64,000 nt of DNA from Pseudoxanthomonas winnipegensis (GTDB taxonomy: Bacteria; Pseudomonadota; Gammaproteobacteria; Xanthomonadales; Xanthomonadaceae): positions 401,135-465,134 of the forward strand of contig NZ_SHMH01000003.1 of assembly GCF_004283755.1 (NCBI RefSeq), read 5' to 3'. This document shows positions 54,414 through 63,461 of this stretch, piece by piece; position 1 is the stretch's first letter, and the number at the start of each line of letters is the position of its first letter. The notes below the pieces were generated by a model. That model searched no databases. It was not told the DNA's origin and worked only from the letters and a program-made list of their open reading frames with translations. Position numbers and translations under genes: made by a program.

Positions 54414-57224
54414 ATGCGGGGACAGGGCGCGATGCCGGGGCGGCCTTCGGGCCGGGTGCTGGCGCTGAACGTGCTGGCGTGCGCGGTGATGAGCGCCTGC
54501 GGCGGTGGAGGAGGGGGCAACGTCAAGCCGAACCCGCCGCCGACCACACCACCGCCCACCACGACCCCCGCGCCGGTGGTGACCACGCCGGATCCGACCT
54601 ATTCCAAGCATCTGAGCCTCACCCATGCCGACGCCGCGCACGCTGCAGGCTTCACCGGCACCGGGGTGGTGATCGGCATCGTCGATACCGGCGTCAACCG
54701 CAGCCATCCGGCGCTGTCGCCACGGGTCACCGCCAACCTCACTTATGTCAGCGGCTCGTCCAACGATCTGACCAAGGACGACGTGGTCGGCCACGGCACG
54801 GCCGTGGCGCAGATCGCCGCCGGCCGGGCCTTCGGCGCCTGGCCGGGCGGCATCGCGCCGGGGGCGAGCATCGTCTCGGCACGGATCATCTCGGACAAGG
54901 AGCCGACCGACGACGGCTCGGGCAACGGCAATTCGACCAGCGGCGCGCTGGGCCTGGCGCAGGTCCACCAGGACCTGATCGCGCGCGGGGTCAAGGTGAT
55001 GAACAACTCCTGGGGCGGGGTGTACTGGACCGACCTGACGGCGACCGCGCCCATCGCCGCCGAGTACCGGCCCTTCGTCGTGCAGAACGGCGGCATCGTG
55101 GTGTTCGCCACCGGCAACGACGGCAAGGCCCAGCCGACCGACACGGCCGCCATGCCGAGCAAGCCCGGCCCGAACAACACGCTGCCGGCGGCCGATCTGG
55201 AGATCGGCTGGCTGGCGGTGGCGGCGCTGGACACCGACAACCCGACCCAGCTTGCCTCGTATTCCAACGCCTGCGGCGTGGCCATGCATTACTGTCTGGT
55301 CGCGCCGGGCAAGGTGATCACCACCGGCACCAACGACGGCCCGACCGCGCCCAGCTACTGGGAGTGGACCGGCACCTCGCTGTCCACCCCGCAGGTCTCC
55401 GGCGCGGCGGCGCTGGTGTGGCAGGCCTTTCCTTATTTCTCCAACGATCTGGTCCGGCAGACCCTGTTGGGCACGGCCACCGACCTGGGCGCGGCGGGGG
55501 TGGACCCGGTGTTCGGCTACGGCCTGTTGAATGTCGGCAAGGCGGTCAACGGGCCGGCGCGGCTGGACTGGGGCGATGTGGCGGTGTCCTTCGACGGCAC
55601 CTCGACCTGGTCCAACGCGATCAGCGGCGACGGTGGCATCACCAAGTCCGGCGCCGGCACGCTCAACCTGAGCGGGCAGAACAGCTACCTGGGCGAGACC
55701 CGCGTCAGCCAGGGCGCGCTGCTGTCCAGCGGCGCGATCCCGGGCAGCGCCAGCGTGGCCGCAGGCGCGCGCCTGAACACCGGCGGCGGCGTGGGCGGCG
55801 CGCTGCGCAACGACGGCACGGTCGCCTTCACCGGCGCTGCGGGCGCGCGGCGGATCGAGGGCGACTTCACCCAGTCCTCCGGCGCCACGCTGGAGTTCCA
55901 GATCGGCACGCCGCTGCAGGTCGATGGCACCGCCAACTTGGGCGGCATGCTCAAGGTGATGGGCACGGCCAGCGGCTACGTGCGCAGCGCGCGCGAGACG
56001 GTGGTCGACGCCAGTGCCATCAACGGCACCTTCTCCGGGCTGAGCTCGGCCTCGAACGTATTCCTGCAGGCGTCGCTGGGCTTCAGCAGCACTCAGGCGT
56101 ACCTAGACATCACTCGGCTGGACATCACCGCCACCGCCAGCGCGATGGGCATGAGCGCCGCGTCGGTCGGCGCCGCCCAGCGCGTGGATGCGGCGCTGAC
56201 CCAGCTCGACGCGCAGCCCCAGGCCCAGAGCGGCGCGATGGCGTCGCTGGCCGGGGATTTCCTGCGGACTTCTTCCAGCGCGGCCGCAGCGCGTTCGCTG
56301 GAGAGCCTGTCCGGCCGCGCGCATGCGGCGGCCGACGGCGTCACCCTGGATCTGCTCGATCTGCGCCGGCGTGCGCTGGCCGCGCACGTGGCGCAGGGCG
56401 GGGCCGGCGCGGACGGCTGGTACCAGGCGTTCGACGGACGCCAGGCCTCGGGCCTGGGCGCGACCGCCGGGCTGGACCTGTCGGGCTGGATCGCCGGCCA
56501 GGACGTGACCCTGGCGCCGGGCTGGACCTCGGGCCTGGCCGTGGGCCAGATGGACACCAACAGCGTGCGCGATACGCTCGGCGACGCCGGCCAGGATCGC
56601 CAGACCCATGTGCAGGCCTATCTGGCCCATCGCGGGCAGGCCGGCTATGCGCTGGCGCAGTTCGGCGTGGGCCAGTTCCGCCGCGACCTGCGCCGCTCGG
56701 TCTATCTGGGCGACGCGGCCTACGGCGTCGATGCCCGCTACGACGGTGAGATGCGCTTCGCCAGCATGGAAGCCGGCGTGCCGCTGCGCACCGGCCTGGG
56801 CACGCTCACCCCGTACCTGGGGGCGGACTACGCCAGCCTGGCGCGCGATGCCTTCAGTGAGCAGGGCGCGGCCGGCTTCGGCCTGGCTGCGGCGGCCAGC
56901 CATGCCAGCCGCGCCCAGGCCATCGCCGGGCTGCGCCTGGAGCGGGCGCTGTCGCTGGCGTCGATGGACCTGTCGCTGTCGGGCCATCTGGAATGGCAGT
57001 CGGTGCTGTCGGCCAGCGGGTTCTCGCGGCAGGCGCGCTTCGTCGGCATAGACGCCTGGGGCGCGATCCCGGGCGGCGACGCGGCGGCCTCGGGTGGCTG
57101 GGCCGGCTTCTCGCTGGAGGCCGCGCTGCGCGCCAACCAGCGCCTGTCCTTCGGCCTGGACCAGCGCTTCGGCGCGCGCGGGAGCGAGTCGGTGGGATCG
57201 GTGCGTTACAGCGTGGGGTTCTGA
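54414..57224 (+). CDS. S8 subtilisin-like autotransporter serine protease
   Basis: This 936-residue protein has a signal peptide with a lipobox-like VMSACGGGG, a Pro/Thr-rich stalk (residues 40-62), a subtilisin domain with Asp91 (GIVDTGVN), His127 (VVGHGTAVA) and Ser322 (GTSLSTPQVSG), an autotransporter repeat with GTLNLSGQNSYLGETRVSQG near residue 420, and a C-terminal beta-barrel from about residue 655 that ends in the usual Phe. It should secrete its own protease domain (type V). The ATG at 54414 follows GGGGAG. It is monocistronic and ends in a hairpin. Confidence 0.93.
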   Translation: MRGQGAMPGRPSGRVLALNVLACAVMSACGGGGGGNVKPNPPPTTPPPTTTPAPVVTTPDPTYSKHLSLTHADAAHAAGFTGTGVVIGIVDTGVNRSHPALSPRVTANLTYVSGSSNDLTKDDVVGHGTAVAQIAAGRAFGAWPGGIAPGASIVSARIISDKEPTDDGSGNGNSTSGALGLAQVHQDLIARGVKVMNNSWGGVYWTDLTATAPIAAEYRPFVVQNGGIVVFATGNDGKAQPTDTAAMPSKPGPNNTLPAADLEIGWLAVAALDTDNPTQLASYSNACGVAMHYCLVAPGKVITTGTNDGPTAPSYWEWTGTSLSTPQVSGAAALVWQAFPYFSNDLVRQTLLGTATDLGAAGVDPVFGYGLLNVGKAVNGPARLDWGDVAVSFDGTSTWSNAISGDGGITKSGAGTLNLSGQNSYLGETRVSQGALLSSGAIPGSASVAAGARLNTGGGVGGALRNDGTVAFTGAAGARRIEGDFTQSSGATLEFQIGTPLQVDGTANLGGMLKVMGTASGYVRSARETVVDASAINGTFSGLSSASNVFLQASLGFSSTQAYLDITRLDITATASAMGMSAASVGAAQRVDAALTQLDAQPQAQSGAMASLAGDFLRTSSSAAAARSLESLSGRAHAAADGVTLDLLDLRRRALAAHVAQGGAGADGWYQAFDGRQASGLGATAGLDLSGWIAGQDVTLAPGWTSGLAVGQMDTNSVRDTLGDAGQDRQTHVQAYLAHRGQAGYALAQFGVGQFRRDLRRSVYLGDAAYGVDARYDGEMRFASMEAGVPLRTGLGTLTPYLGADYASLARDAFSEQGAAGFGLAAAASHASRAQAIAGLRLERALSLASMDLSLSGHLEWQSVLSASGFSRQARFVGIDAWGAIPGGDAAASGGWAGFSLEAALRANQRLSFGLDQRFGARGSESVGSVRYSVGF

Positions 57225-57278
57225 GTCGCCGACACGGGCCCTGCCGTCATGACCAGCTTCTAAGTGTCACGCAAAGCA

Positions 57279-57304
57279 GAACGGGCGCCTGATGGCGCCC
57301 GTTC
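57279..57304. terminator. Bidirectional terminator hairpin
   Basis: GAACGGGCGCC, loop TGAT, GGCGCCCGTTC lies between the convergent autotransporter and dehydrogenase genes. Moderate T-content on both sides. Confidence 0.65.
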
Positions 57305-57326
57305 TCGTTCTCACCCCTGGTGTGGC

Positions 57327-58427
57327 TCAGTGGTCGCCGCGCAGCTGGCCCATGTAGCGCGGCGCGGTGCGGCCGAGCGGCAGCTTGAGCTTGCCGATCG
57401 AGGCGATGCGCGCCTCGGCGATGCGGTCGGCGGCGTACTGCGGGGCGATCCGCTCCTTCTCGGCCAGATCGAAGACGCGCCCGACGTTGTGATAGATGTT
57501 GCGCATCAGGCGCATGGCGCGCTCGCGGTTGTAGCCGTCGATCTCCAGCGAGACGTTCATCACCCCGCCGGCGTTGACCGCATAGTCGGGCGCGTACAGG
57601 ATCCCGCGGCGCATGGCTTCCTCGCCGACCACGTGCGACATCTGGTTGTTGGCCGTGCCGCAGATGATCTTGGCGCGCAGGCGCGGAAGGGTCTCGTGGT
57701 TGATCGACCCCTCCAGCGCGCACGGCGAGAACACGTCGGCGGGAATGTCGTAGATCTCGTTGGGCGCCACTGCCTCTGCGCCGTATTCCTCGACCGCGCG
57801 CGCCACCAGCGCCGGATTGAGGTCGGTGACGAACAGCTTGGCTCCGCGCTCCTTGAGCAGCTTCACAAACTCCATGCCGATATGCCCCAGGCCCTGCACG
57901 GCATAGCTGTACTTGCCGATCTCCTCGTTGCCGAACCGGCGGTTCAGCGCGGCCATCAGCCCCTGCAGCGCGCCGTAGGCGGTGAAGGGCGCCGGGTCGC
58001 CCGAGCCGCGGTGCACCTGGTGCACGCCGACCACGTATTCGGTCTCGCGGTAGACATGCTCCATGTCGTTGACGTCGGTGCCCACGTCCTCGGCGGTGAT
58101 GTAGCGCCCGCCCAGCGAATCGACATAGCGGCCGAACATGCGGAACAGCGCCTCGACCTTGTCCTGACTCGGATCGCCGATGATCACTGCCTTGCCGCCA
58201 CCGACATTCAGGCCGGCCAGGGCGTTCTTGTAGGTCATCGTCCGGCTCAGCCGCAGCGCGTCGGTCAGCGCCGTCTCGGTGTCGGGGTAGGGACGCATGC
58301 GCACCCCGCCCAGCGCCGGACCCAGCACCGTGCTGTGGACGGCGATGATCGCCTTCAGCCCGATATCGGGGTTGTGGCAGAACACGACCTGTTCGTGGCC
58401 GGAGGTGTCGAGGGTTTCGAAAATCAT
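57327..58427 (-). CDS. Leucine/valine-type amino acid dehydrogenase
   Basis: This 366-residue protein of the Glu/Leu/Phe/Val dehydrogenase family deaminates branched-chain amino acids to 2-oxo acids with NAD. The active-site lysine lies in ALAGLNVGGGKAVI near residue 80, the second lysine in the MTYKNAL segment, and the NAD fold in YAVQGLGHIGMEFVKLL near residue 180. The length matches leucine dehydrogenase better than glutamate dehydrogenase. The start at 58427 begins MIFETLDTSGHEQVV, the standard family opening. Confidence 0.93.
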   Translation of the reverse strand: MIFETLDTSGHEQVVFCHNPDIGLKAIIAVHSTVLGPALGGVRMRPYPDTETALTDALRLSRTMTYKNALAGLNVGGGKAVIIGDPSQDKVEALFRMFGRYVDSLGGRYITAEDVGTDVNDMEHVYRETEYVVGVHQVHRGSGDPAPFTAYGALQGLMAALNRRFGNEEIGKYSYAVQGLGHIGMEFVKLLKERGAKLFVTDLNPALVARAVEEYGAEAVAPNEIYDIPADVFSPCALEGSINHETLPRLRAKIICGTANNQMSHVVGEEAMRRGILYAPDYAVNAGGVMNVSLEIDGYNRERAMRLMRNIYHNVGRVFDLAEKERIAPQYAADRIAEARIASIGKLKLPLGRTAPRYMGQLRGDH

Positions 58428-58499
58428 GGGGAAGGGCTCCAATCCGCGCAGGCCAAGACTTCGACCAATCCTTGCGAAACGTATCCTAGACGATTGTTT

Positions 58500-58536
58500 T
58501 GTAAACCAAAAAAAGACGCCGCCCTGAGGCGGGCGG
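58500..58536 (-). terminator. Intrinsic terminator after the small secreted protein gene
   Basis: On the minus strand GCCGCCCGCC pairs with GGGCGGCG, followed by TTTTTTT. Confidence 0.75.
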
Positions 58537-58630
58537 CGATGTTGCATTGCCACAGTTTACCCAGTCGCGTGCGGTGCGCACATGCGCCCCCTGAGCGCCG
58601 CGATGGCGCGCTGCGGCTGGATCGGACCGG

Positions 58631-58840
58631 CTAGCGCGGCGCGGCGGCCGGCTTGGGATCGGTGTCGGCGTGGCTGACCTGCGCCGGACGCGGCTTGGCG
58701 GTCTCGCGCACGGGGCGCGGCGTATCCGGATCCAGCGTGCGGGTGATGGTGTGTTCTTCGCCATTGCTGATGGCGCGCGAAAGCGGGATACCGATGGCGA
58801 GCAGGACGACGGCGGCGAGCAGAGCGATCACGGCTTTCAT
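58631..58840 (-). CDS. Small single-helix membrane or secreted protein
   Basis: This 69-residue protein starts MKAVIALLAAVVLLAIGIPL, one membrane segment or signal peptide, followed by a polar, proline-rich tail (residues 24-69). A good Shine-Dalgarno, GGAGATC, precedes the ATG, and a terminator follows. I do not recognise a family. The good expression signals make it likely to be real. Confidence 0.65.
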   Translation of the reverse strand: MKAVIALLAAVVLLAIGIPLSRAISNGEEHTITRTLDPDTPRPVRETAKPRPAQVSHADTDPKPAAAPR

Positions 58841-58968
58841 GCGGATCTCCGGAGGCGGGCGGCTGGCGAAGCAGGACCGGAGCGGTCCTGGTTCAGCCGA
58901 CTATCCGCCCGCCCCGGAGACGGGTCACGACGCGACGCAGCATCGGCCGCGGCGCGTCGTGCGGGGCA

Positions 58969-59460
58969 TCAGGCCAGATTGACCTTGGCGACCTTGTCGG
59001 CGTAGTCGCGCTTGGGGTCGCGTCCCAGCAGCAGCTTCAGCCCGGCCAGCAGGCTGGAGCCGTTCTTCCAGATCTCCGCCTGGTCCGGATCCAGGCGCAG
59101 CAGGGCCAGCTTGGGATCGTCCTTGCCGCCTTCGTACCAGGCGGCGATGAAGGGATTCCACAGGCGATCGACGACCGCGCGGTCGGTGTCCAGCACCAGC
59201 GTGCCGCGCACGCTGGCGAACAGGTCGTGGTCCTTGGCGGCGAAGGCGGCGATCGCGCGGTGGCCCGAGCCCAGCTGCTGCACCATCGCATTGTCGATGG
59301 AGGTGAAGAACCAGACCGGGCCGCCTTCGTCGCCCTCGATCATCGCGGTCATCGGCCGGGTATGGCCGTCTTCGATGCCCTCCAGCCCCAGCATCACGGT
59401 GCGGTCGGACTTGAGGGCCTTCCAGAAGGCGGCTTCGAGCTCTTGCGGCGAGGTGGACAT
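58969..59460 (-). CDS. Pyridoxamine 5'-phosphate oxidase-like (general stress protein 26 type)
   Basis: This 163-residue flavin-binding split-barrel protein has TVMLGLEGIEDGHTRPMTAM near residue 21, VWFFTSIDNAMVQQL and the C-terminal AEIWKNGSSLLAGLKLLLG. It belongs to the PNPOx-like/GSP26 group, which binds FMN or related cofactors; the reaction is unknown. Confidence 0.88.
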   Translation of the reverse strand: MSTSPQELEAAFWKALKSDRTVMLGLEGIEDGHTRPMTAMIEGDEGGPVWFFTSIDNAMVQQLGSGHRAIAAFAAKDHDLFASVRGTLVLDTDRAVVDRLWNPFIAAWYEGGKDDPKLALLRLDPDQAEIWKNGSSLLAGLKLLLGRDPKRDYADKVAKVNLA

Positions 59461-59506
59461 GCGGGTCTCCAGGAGGGGTGTGGCTCCAGCCTGCCGCGCG
59501 CCATGC

Positions 59507-60775
59507 TCACGCCTCGTGGTGAAGCGGCGACGCGGCGTTGACGTGCGCGCAACGTCCGGCCGCCGCCGCGTCGCGGTGCGCGCCGAGCCGGATCGCCAGT
59601 GCCAGCAGCGAGGTCAGCACCGCCAGGCCCAGCACGCCCGGCCAGCCCAGGTGCTGCATCAGCACGCTGCCCAGCGCCGCACCGCTGGCCATGCCGATGA
59701 ACATGCCGGTGAAGAACACCGCATTGAGCCGGCTGCGCGCCCCAGGATCGATGCCGTAGACGATGGTCTGGTGAGAGACCAGCGTGGCCTGCACGCCCAG
59801 GTCGAAGCCGATCGTGCCCACCACCAGCAGGGCCAGCTGGCCGTGCATCGGCAGCAGTGGCCCGGCCAGCATCAGCGCGAACGCGCCCGCCGCCAGCCCG
59901 GCGCCGAGGCGGGTAACCAGCCCCGGGCCGCGCCGGTCGGCGATGCGGCCGGCGATGGGTGCCATCAGCGCGCCCGCGGCGCCGGCCAGGCCGAACGCGC
60001 CGGCCACCGCGCTGCCCAGGTGGAAGGGCGCGTCCTGCAGCATCACCGCCAGCGTCGACCAGAACGCGCTGAAGCCGACCGCCAGGGTCGCCTGCGCCCA
60101 GGTGGCGCGGCGCAGCGCCGGGTGCGCGCGCCATAGCGGCACCAGGCTGGCCAGCAGCGCGCCATAGCCCACCGTGGTGGTCGGCTCGAAGCGCGGCACC
60201 CAGCGCGCCGAGGCCAGCCCGACCAGGACCATGCCCACGGCGGCGATGAGATAGACCGCGCGCCAGCCCCAGATTCCGGCAATCAGGCCGCTGCCCACGC
60301 GCGAAAGCAGGATGCCCAGCAACAGGCCGGTCATGACCGTGCCGACGATGCGGCCACGGTGTTCGATCCGCGCCAGCGTGGCGGCGGCGGGCACGAAGTC
60401 CTGCGCCACCGTGGCGGTCAGGCCGATCGCCAGGCTCGCGCAGAGCAGGGTGGTCATGCCCGGCGCCAGGCCGCCGACGGCCAGCGCCAGCGCCAGCAGG
60501 CCGCACTTGGCCAGGATCACCCGGCGGCGGTCGTAACGATCGCCCAGCGGCGCGCACAGCAGGATGCCCAGCGCATAGCCGAGTTGGTTGAGCGTGGGCA
60601 CCAGGCCGGCGGTCTGGGCGCTGGCGTGCAGGTCGCCGGCCAGCACGCCGAGCATGGGCTGGCTGTAGTAGAGCGAGGCCACGCTCATGCCGGCGCCGAT
60701 CGCCAGCAGCAGTACCAGCCGGCGCGGCAGGCCGGTGTGGCCGGGGGCTTCATGCGGATATTGAATGTGAGTCAT
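59507..60775 (-). CDS. MFS transporter
   Basis: This 422-residue protein has 12 membrane segments and the MFS loop motif GDRYDRRRVILAKCG between helices 2 and 3. It resembles drug or aromatic-compound exporters (YnfM/AraJ-like). It is divergent from a LysR gene 98 bases away, which probably controls it. Substrate is unknown. The ATG at 60775 begins MTHIQYPHEAPGH; a longer upstream frame would run into the LysR promoter. Confidence 0.9.
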   Translation of the reverse strand: MTHIQYPHEAPGHTGLPRRLVLLLAIGAGMSVASLYYSQPMLGVLAGDLHASAQTAGLVPTLNQLGYALGILLCAPLGDRYDRRRVILAKCGLLALALAVGGLAPGMTTLLCASLAIGLTATVAQDFVPAAATLARIEHRGRIVGTVMTGLLLGILLSRVGSGLIAGIWGWRAVYLIAAVGMVLVGLASARWVPRFEPTTTVGYGALLASLVPLWRAHPALRRATWAQATLAVGFSAFWSTLAVMLQDAPFHLGSAVAGAFGLAGAAGALMAPIAGRIADRRGPGLVTRLGAGLAAGAFALMLAGPLLPMHGQLALLVVGTIGFDLGVQATLVSHQTIVYGIDPGARSRLNAVFFTGMFIGMASGAALGSVLMQHLGWPGVLGLAVLTSLLALAIRLGAHRDAAAAGRCAHVNAASPLHHEA

Positions 60776-60873
60776 GGCGTCGAGCGGCTGCAAGGTGGGG
60801 TGCGCGGTATTCTCCGGGCCGCCCGGCGCGCGTGGTAGCCTGCGCGCCGACACAATGCCTATGCGTCGGGCGT

Positions 60874-61821
60874 ATGCAAGAGCCGATTTCCACCGGAACC
60901 GACCGCCTCGAGCTGATGCAGACCTTCGTCCGCATCGTCGAGGCCGGCAGCCTGTCGGCCGCCGCCGCGCAGCTCGGCGCCAGCCAGCCCACCGTCAGCC
61001 GGCGGCTGCAGGCGCTCGAACGCCTGCTCGGGCTCAAGCTGCTGCGTCGTTCGACCCACGCCATGACGCTGACCGAAGACGGCGCGCGCTGCTACGACAA
61101 GGCCCGCGACCTGCTGCAGGACTGGCAGGCGCTGGAAGACGACCTGCGCGGCGCCGGACAAGCCCCGCAGGGCCTGCTGCGCGTGGTGGTGCCGCACGCC
61201 TTCGGCCAGCGCCAGCTGATGGAACCGATGGCCGACTACCTGCGCCGCTATCCGCAGGTCTCGGTCGACTGGCTGCTGCACGAGCGCGAGCCGGACTTCG
61301 TCGCCGACAACATCGACTGCGCCATCCACGTCGGCACGGTGATGGATCCCTCGGTGGTGGCGGTGCAGATCGCCGAGGTGCCACGCATCGTGGTCGGCGC
61401 GCCGGAACTGCTGGAAGGGCGCGAGGCACCCGACGCCATCGAGACCCTGCGCGCGCTGCCCTGGCTGGCGATCAACCTGTTCTACCGCAACGACATCAGC
61501 CTGACCCATCGCCAGGACGGGCGGCAGTGCCATTTCCAGATCCGCCCCAGGCTGAGCACCGACAGCCTGCATGCGCTGCGCACCGCGGCGCTGGCCGGGC
61601 TGGGGGCGTGCATCGCCTCGGCCTGGCTGGTGGCCGAGGACGTCGCCGCCGGCCGGCTGCTGCACCTGGCCCCGGATTGGCGCGCCACGCCGCTGCCGGT
61701 GCACCTGGTCTATCCGCCGGCGCGGCACCAGCCGGCCAAGCTGCAGCGCTTCATCGAGCTGATGCGGCTGGCGGGGGCCAATATGGCCGGCGTCGAGCCG
61801 CTGCGCGGCCGCGCGGGCTGA
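60874..61821 (+). CDS. LysR-family regulator beside the MFS exporter
   Basis: This 315-residue LysR protein has the helix-turn-helix in LMQTFVRIVEAGSLSAAAAQ and LGASQPTVSRRLQALER, and an effector domain with VDWLLHEREPDFVADNIDCA. It belongs to the large subgroup with CrgA-like features. The short gap to the divergent MFS gene suggests local control. The ATG at 60874 is preferred over an upstream GTG-rich region. Confidence 0.9.
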   Translation: MQEPISTGTDRLELMQTFVRIVEAGSLSAAAAQLGASQPTVSRRLQALERLLGLKLLRRSTHAMTLTEDGARCYDKARDLLQDWQALEDDLRGAGQAPQGLLRVVVPHAFGQRQLMEPMADYLRRYPQVSVDWLLHEREPDFVADNIDCAIHVGTVMDPSVVAVQIAEVPRIVVGAPELLEGREAPDAIETLRALPWLAINLFYRNDISLTHRQDGRQCHFQIRPRLSTDSLHALRTAALAGLGACIASAWLVAEDVAAGRLLHLAPDWRATPLPVHLVYPPARHQPAKLQRFIELMRLAGANMAGVEPLRGRAG

Positions 61822-61842
61822 GTGCCGCTGGGAAGCTTCTAC

Positions 61843-61870
61843 CGTCGTTCCCGCGAGGGCGGGAACCCAG
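61843..61870. repeat. Single arm of the REP type found at 33890
   Basis: CGTCGTTCCCGCGAGGGCGG and the next eight bases match one arm of the 33890-33971 element with one change in the centre. It lies in the gap between the LysR gene and the TonB-like gene. Confidence 0.7.
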
Positions 61871-61976
61871 CTCCGCTCGCGCGGAGCGCTCAAAGGAGTA
61901 ACGCGTTCCGCCGGCTACAGCGTCAACGCCGCTCGAAACCCGATTCACCCGGAACGCGATGCCGGGCGCCGGTCGC

Positions 61977-62414
61977 TCACTTCGCCGGGGTCTTGGCCTT
62001 CTCGTCCAGCGAGAAGCAGGCGTCCGGGCGCACCTGCGGGGCGGGGAAGTTCACCGGCACGTTGAGGGTCTGCGCCACCGGCTGGCCGCCGCGCGTGGCC
62101 GGCTTGAAGGTCCATTGCTTGACCGCGGCCACCGCCGCATCGTCCAGCGCCGCGTTGCCGCTGCCCTTGGCCACCACCACCTCGGTCGGCGTGCCGGCGG
62201 TGCCGACGGTGACCTTCAGCGTGGAGACGCCGCCGTGGCCGCTGCACGCGGCTTCCAGCGGGTACTGCGGCGGCGGGGTCTGCAGCGCGGTCAGCTCGGT
62301 GGCGGCCGGGGCGGTGGCCTCGGGCGCGGCCTGCTCGCCGCAGGCGGCGGCCAGCACGGCGAAACACGACAGCGCCAGCAGGCGCAGGGGACGGGAAACG
62401 GTGTGGGTGTTCAT
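61977..62414 (-). CDS. TonB C-terminal-like lipoprotein
   Basis: This 145-residue protein has a lipobox in [10 protein letters not shown] (Cys near residue 25), an Ala/Thr-rich link, and a TonB C-terminal-like domain: [40 protein letters not shown] and VNVPVNF. There is no membrane helix or proline spacer, so it cannot act as a usual TonB; a periplasmic partner role is inferred. It starts within the phhB stop. Confidence 0.85.
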   Translation of the reverse strand: MNTHTVSRPLRLLALSCFAVLAAACGEQAAPEATAPAATELTALQTPPPQYPLEAACSGHGGVSTLKVTVGTAGTPTEVVVAKGSGNAALDDAAVAAVKQWTFKPATRGGQPVAQTLNVPVNFPAPQVRPDACFSLDEKAKTPAK

Positions 62415-62758
62415 GCGTCGGGTTCCAGTGCCTGCGCCTTGGCGGCGCAGATGAAGTCGTTCTCGCTCAGGCCGCCCACGTCGTGGGTGGAGAAACGCAC
62501 CACCACCCGGTCGTAGTGCACGCCCAGGTCCGGATGATGGTCCTCTGCGTGGGCGATGTAGGCCAGCGCGTTGACGAAGGCCAGCGTGCGGTAATAGTCG
62601 GGAAAGCGGAAGGTGCGCACCAGCGCCTTGTCCTGTTCGGCCAGTTCCCAGCCGGGCAGCTGCGGCAGCAGCTCGGCGATGCGCGCCTGGCTGAGGCGGT
62701 GCTCGCTGCCGCTGCGCGGCAGGCAGTGCGCGGCGGCCAGGGGGACGAGGTCGGACAT
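62411..62758 (-). CDS. phhB: Pterin-4a-carbinolamine dehydratase
   Basis: PhhB recycles the pterin cofactor of phenylalanine hydroxylase. The 115-residue protein has the catalytic HHPD in [20 protein letters not shown] and [19 protein letters not shown]. No phhA is seen in the window. The ATG at 62758 follows a GGAG-type site. The gene overlaps the TonB-like gene by four bases. Confidence 0.94.
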   Translation of the reverse strand: MSDLVPLAAAHCLPRSGSEHRLSQARIAELLPQLPGWELAEQDKALVRTFRFPDYYRTLAFVNALAYIAHAEDHHPDLGVHYDRVVVRFSTHDVGGLSENDFICAAKAQALEPDA

Positions 62759-62840
62759 CGGGGGCTCCTGCAGGTGGCGCGGGGAACGTAGCATTCCCGC
62801 GCGTGACCATTCCGTTCTGACCGGTGCGCGGGCAGACCGC

Positions 62841-62846
62841 TAGAAT
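62841..62846 (+). promoter_or_regulatory. Possible -10 of nfuA; leaderless start
   Basis: TAGAAT ends eight bases before the nfuA ATG, so transcription would begin at or next to the start codon. No Shine-Dalgarno lies between them. Confidence 0.4.
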
Positions 62847-62853
62847 ACGCCGC

Positions 62854-63447
62854 ATGATCCAGATCTCCGAGACCGCCCAGCACCATTTCCGCAAGCTGAT
62901 CGAGCGCGAGGCCTCGCCCGGCCTTGGCGTGCGGCTCAGTGCGGTCGATCCGGGCACCCCGCGCGCCGACGCGCGGCTGGAGTTCGCCGAACCGCGCGAA
63001 CTGGCCGGCGACGAGTGGGCCGTGGACTGCGAAGGCTTCACCCTGTACGTGGACGCGGCCAGCGTGCCGTGGCTGGACGATGCCGAGATCGACTTCGTCA
63101 CCCAGGGCGCCGGCAGCCAGCTGACGATCAAGGCGCCGCACATCAAGGGCAAGGCGCCGGCCGAGGGCGCCTCGCTGGTCGAGCGCGTGCGCTGGGTGGT
63201 GGAGCACGAGGTCAACCCGCAGCTGGCCTCGCACGGCGGCCGCGTGGCGGTGGAGGAAGTGACGGGCGAGGGCGTGGTGTTCCTGCGCTTCGGCGGCGGC
63301 TGCCACGGCTGCGGCATGGCCGATGTCACCCTGAAGCAGGGCATCGAGAAGACCCTGCTGACGCGCGTGCCGGGCGTGACCGCGGTGCGTGACGCCACCG
63401 ACCACGACAGCGGCCAGGCGCCGTACATGCCGCGCGACGCGGCCTGA
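62854..63447 (+). CDS. nfuA: Fe-S biogenesis protein NfuA
   Basis: NfuA carries [4Fe-4S] clusters to target proteins. The 197-residue protein has an A-type-like N-terminal domain (residues 1-95), without the three A-type cysteines, and a Nfu domain with the cluster ligands in [17 protein letters not shown] (Cys150 and Cys153). The ATG at 62854 begins MIQISETAQ, the family start. It is divergent from phhB. Confidence 0.96.
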   Translation: MIQISETAQHHFRKLIEREASPGLGVRLSAVDPGTPRADARLEFAEPRELAGDEWAVDCEGFTLYVDAASVPWLDDAEIDFVTQGAGSQLTIKAPHIKGKAPAEGASLVERVRWVVEHEVNPQLASHGGRVAVEEVTGEGVVFLRFGGGCHGCGMADVTLKQGIEKTLLTRVPGVTAVRDATDHDSGQAPYMPRDAA

Positions 63448-63461
63448 TCCGTCCGCATCCG

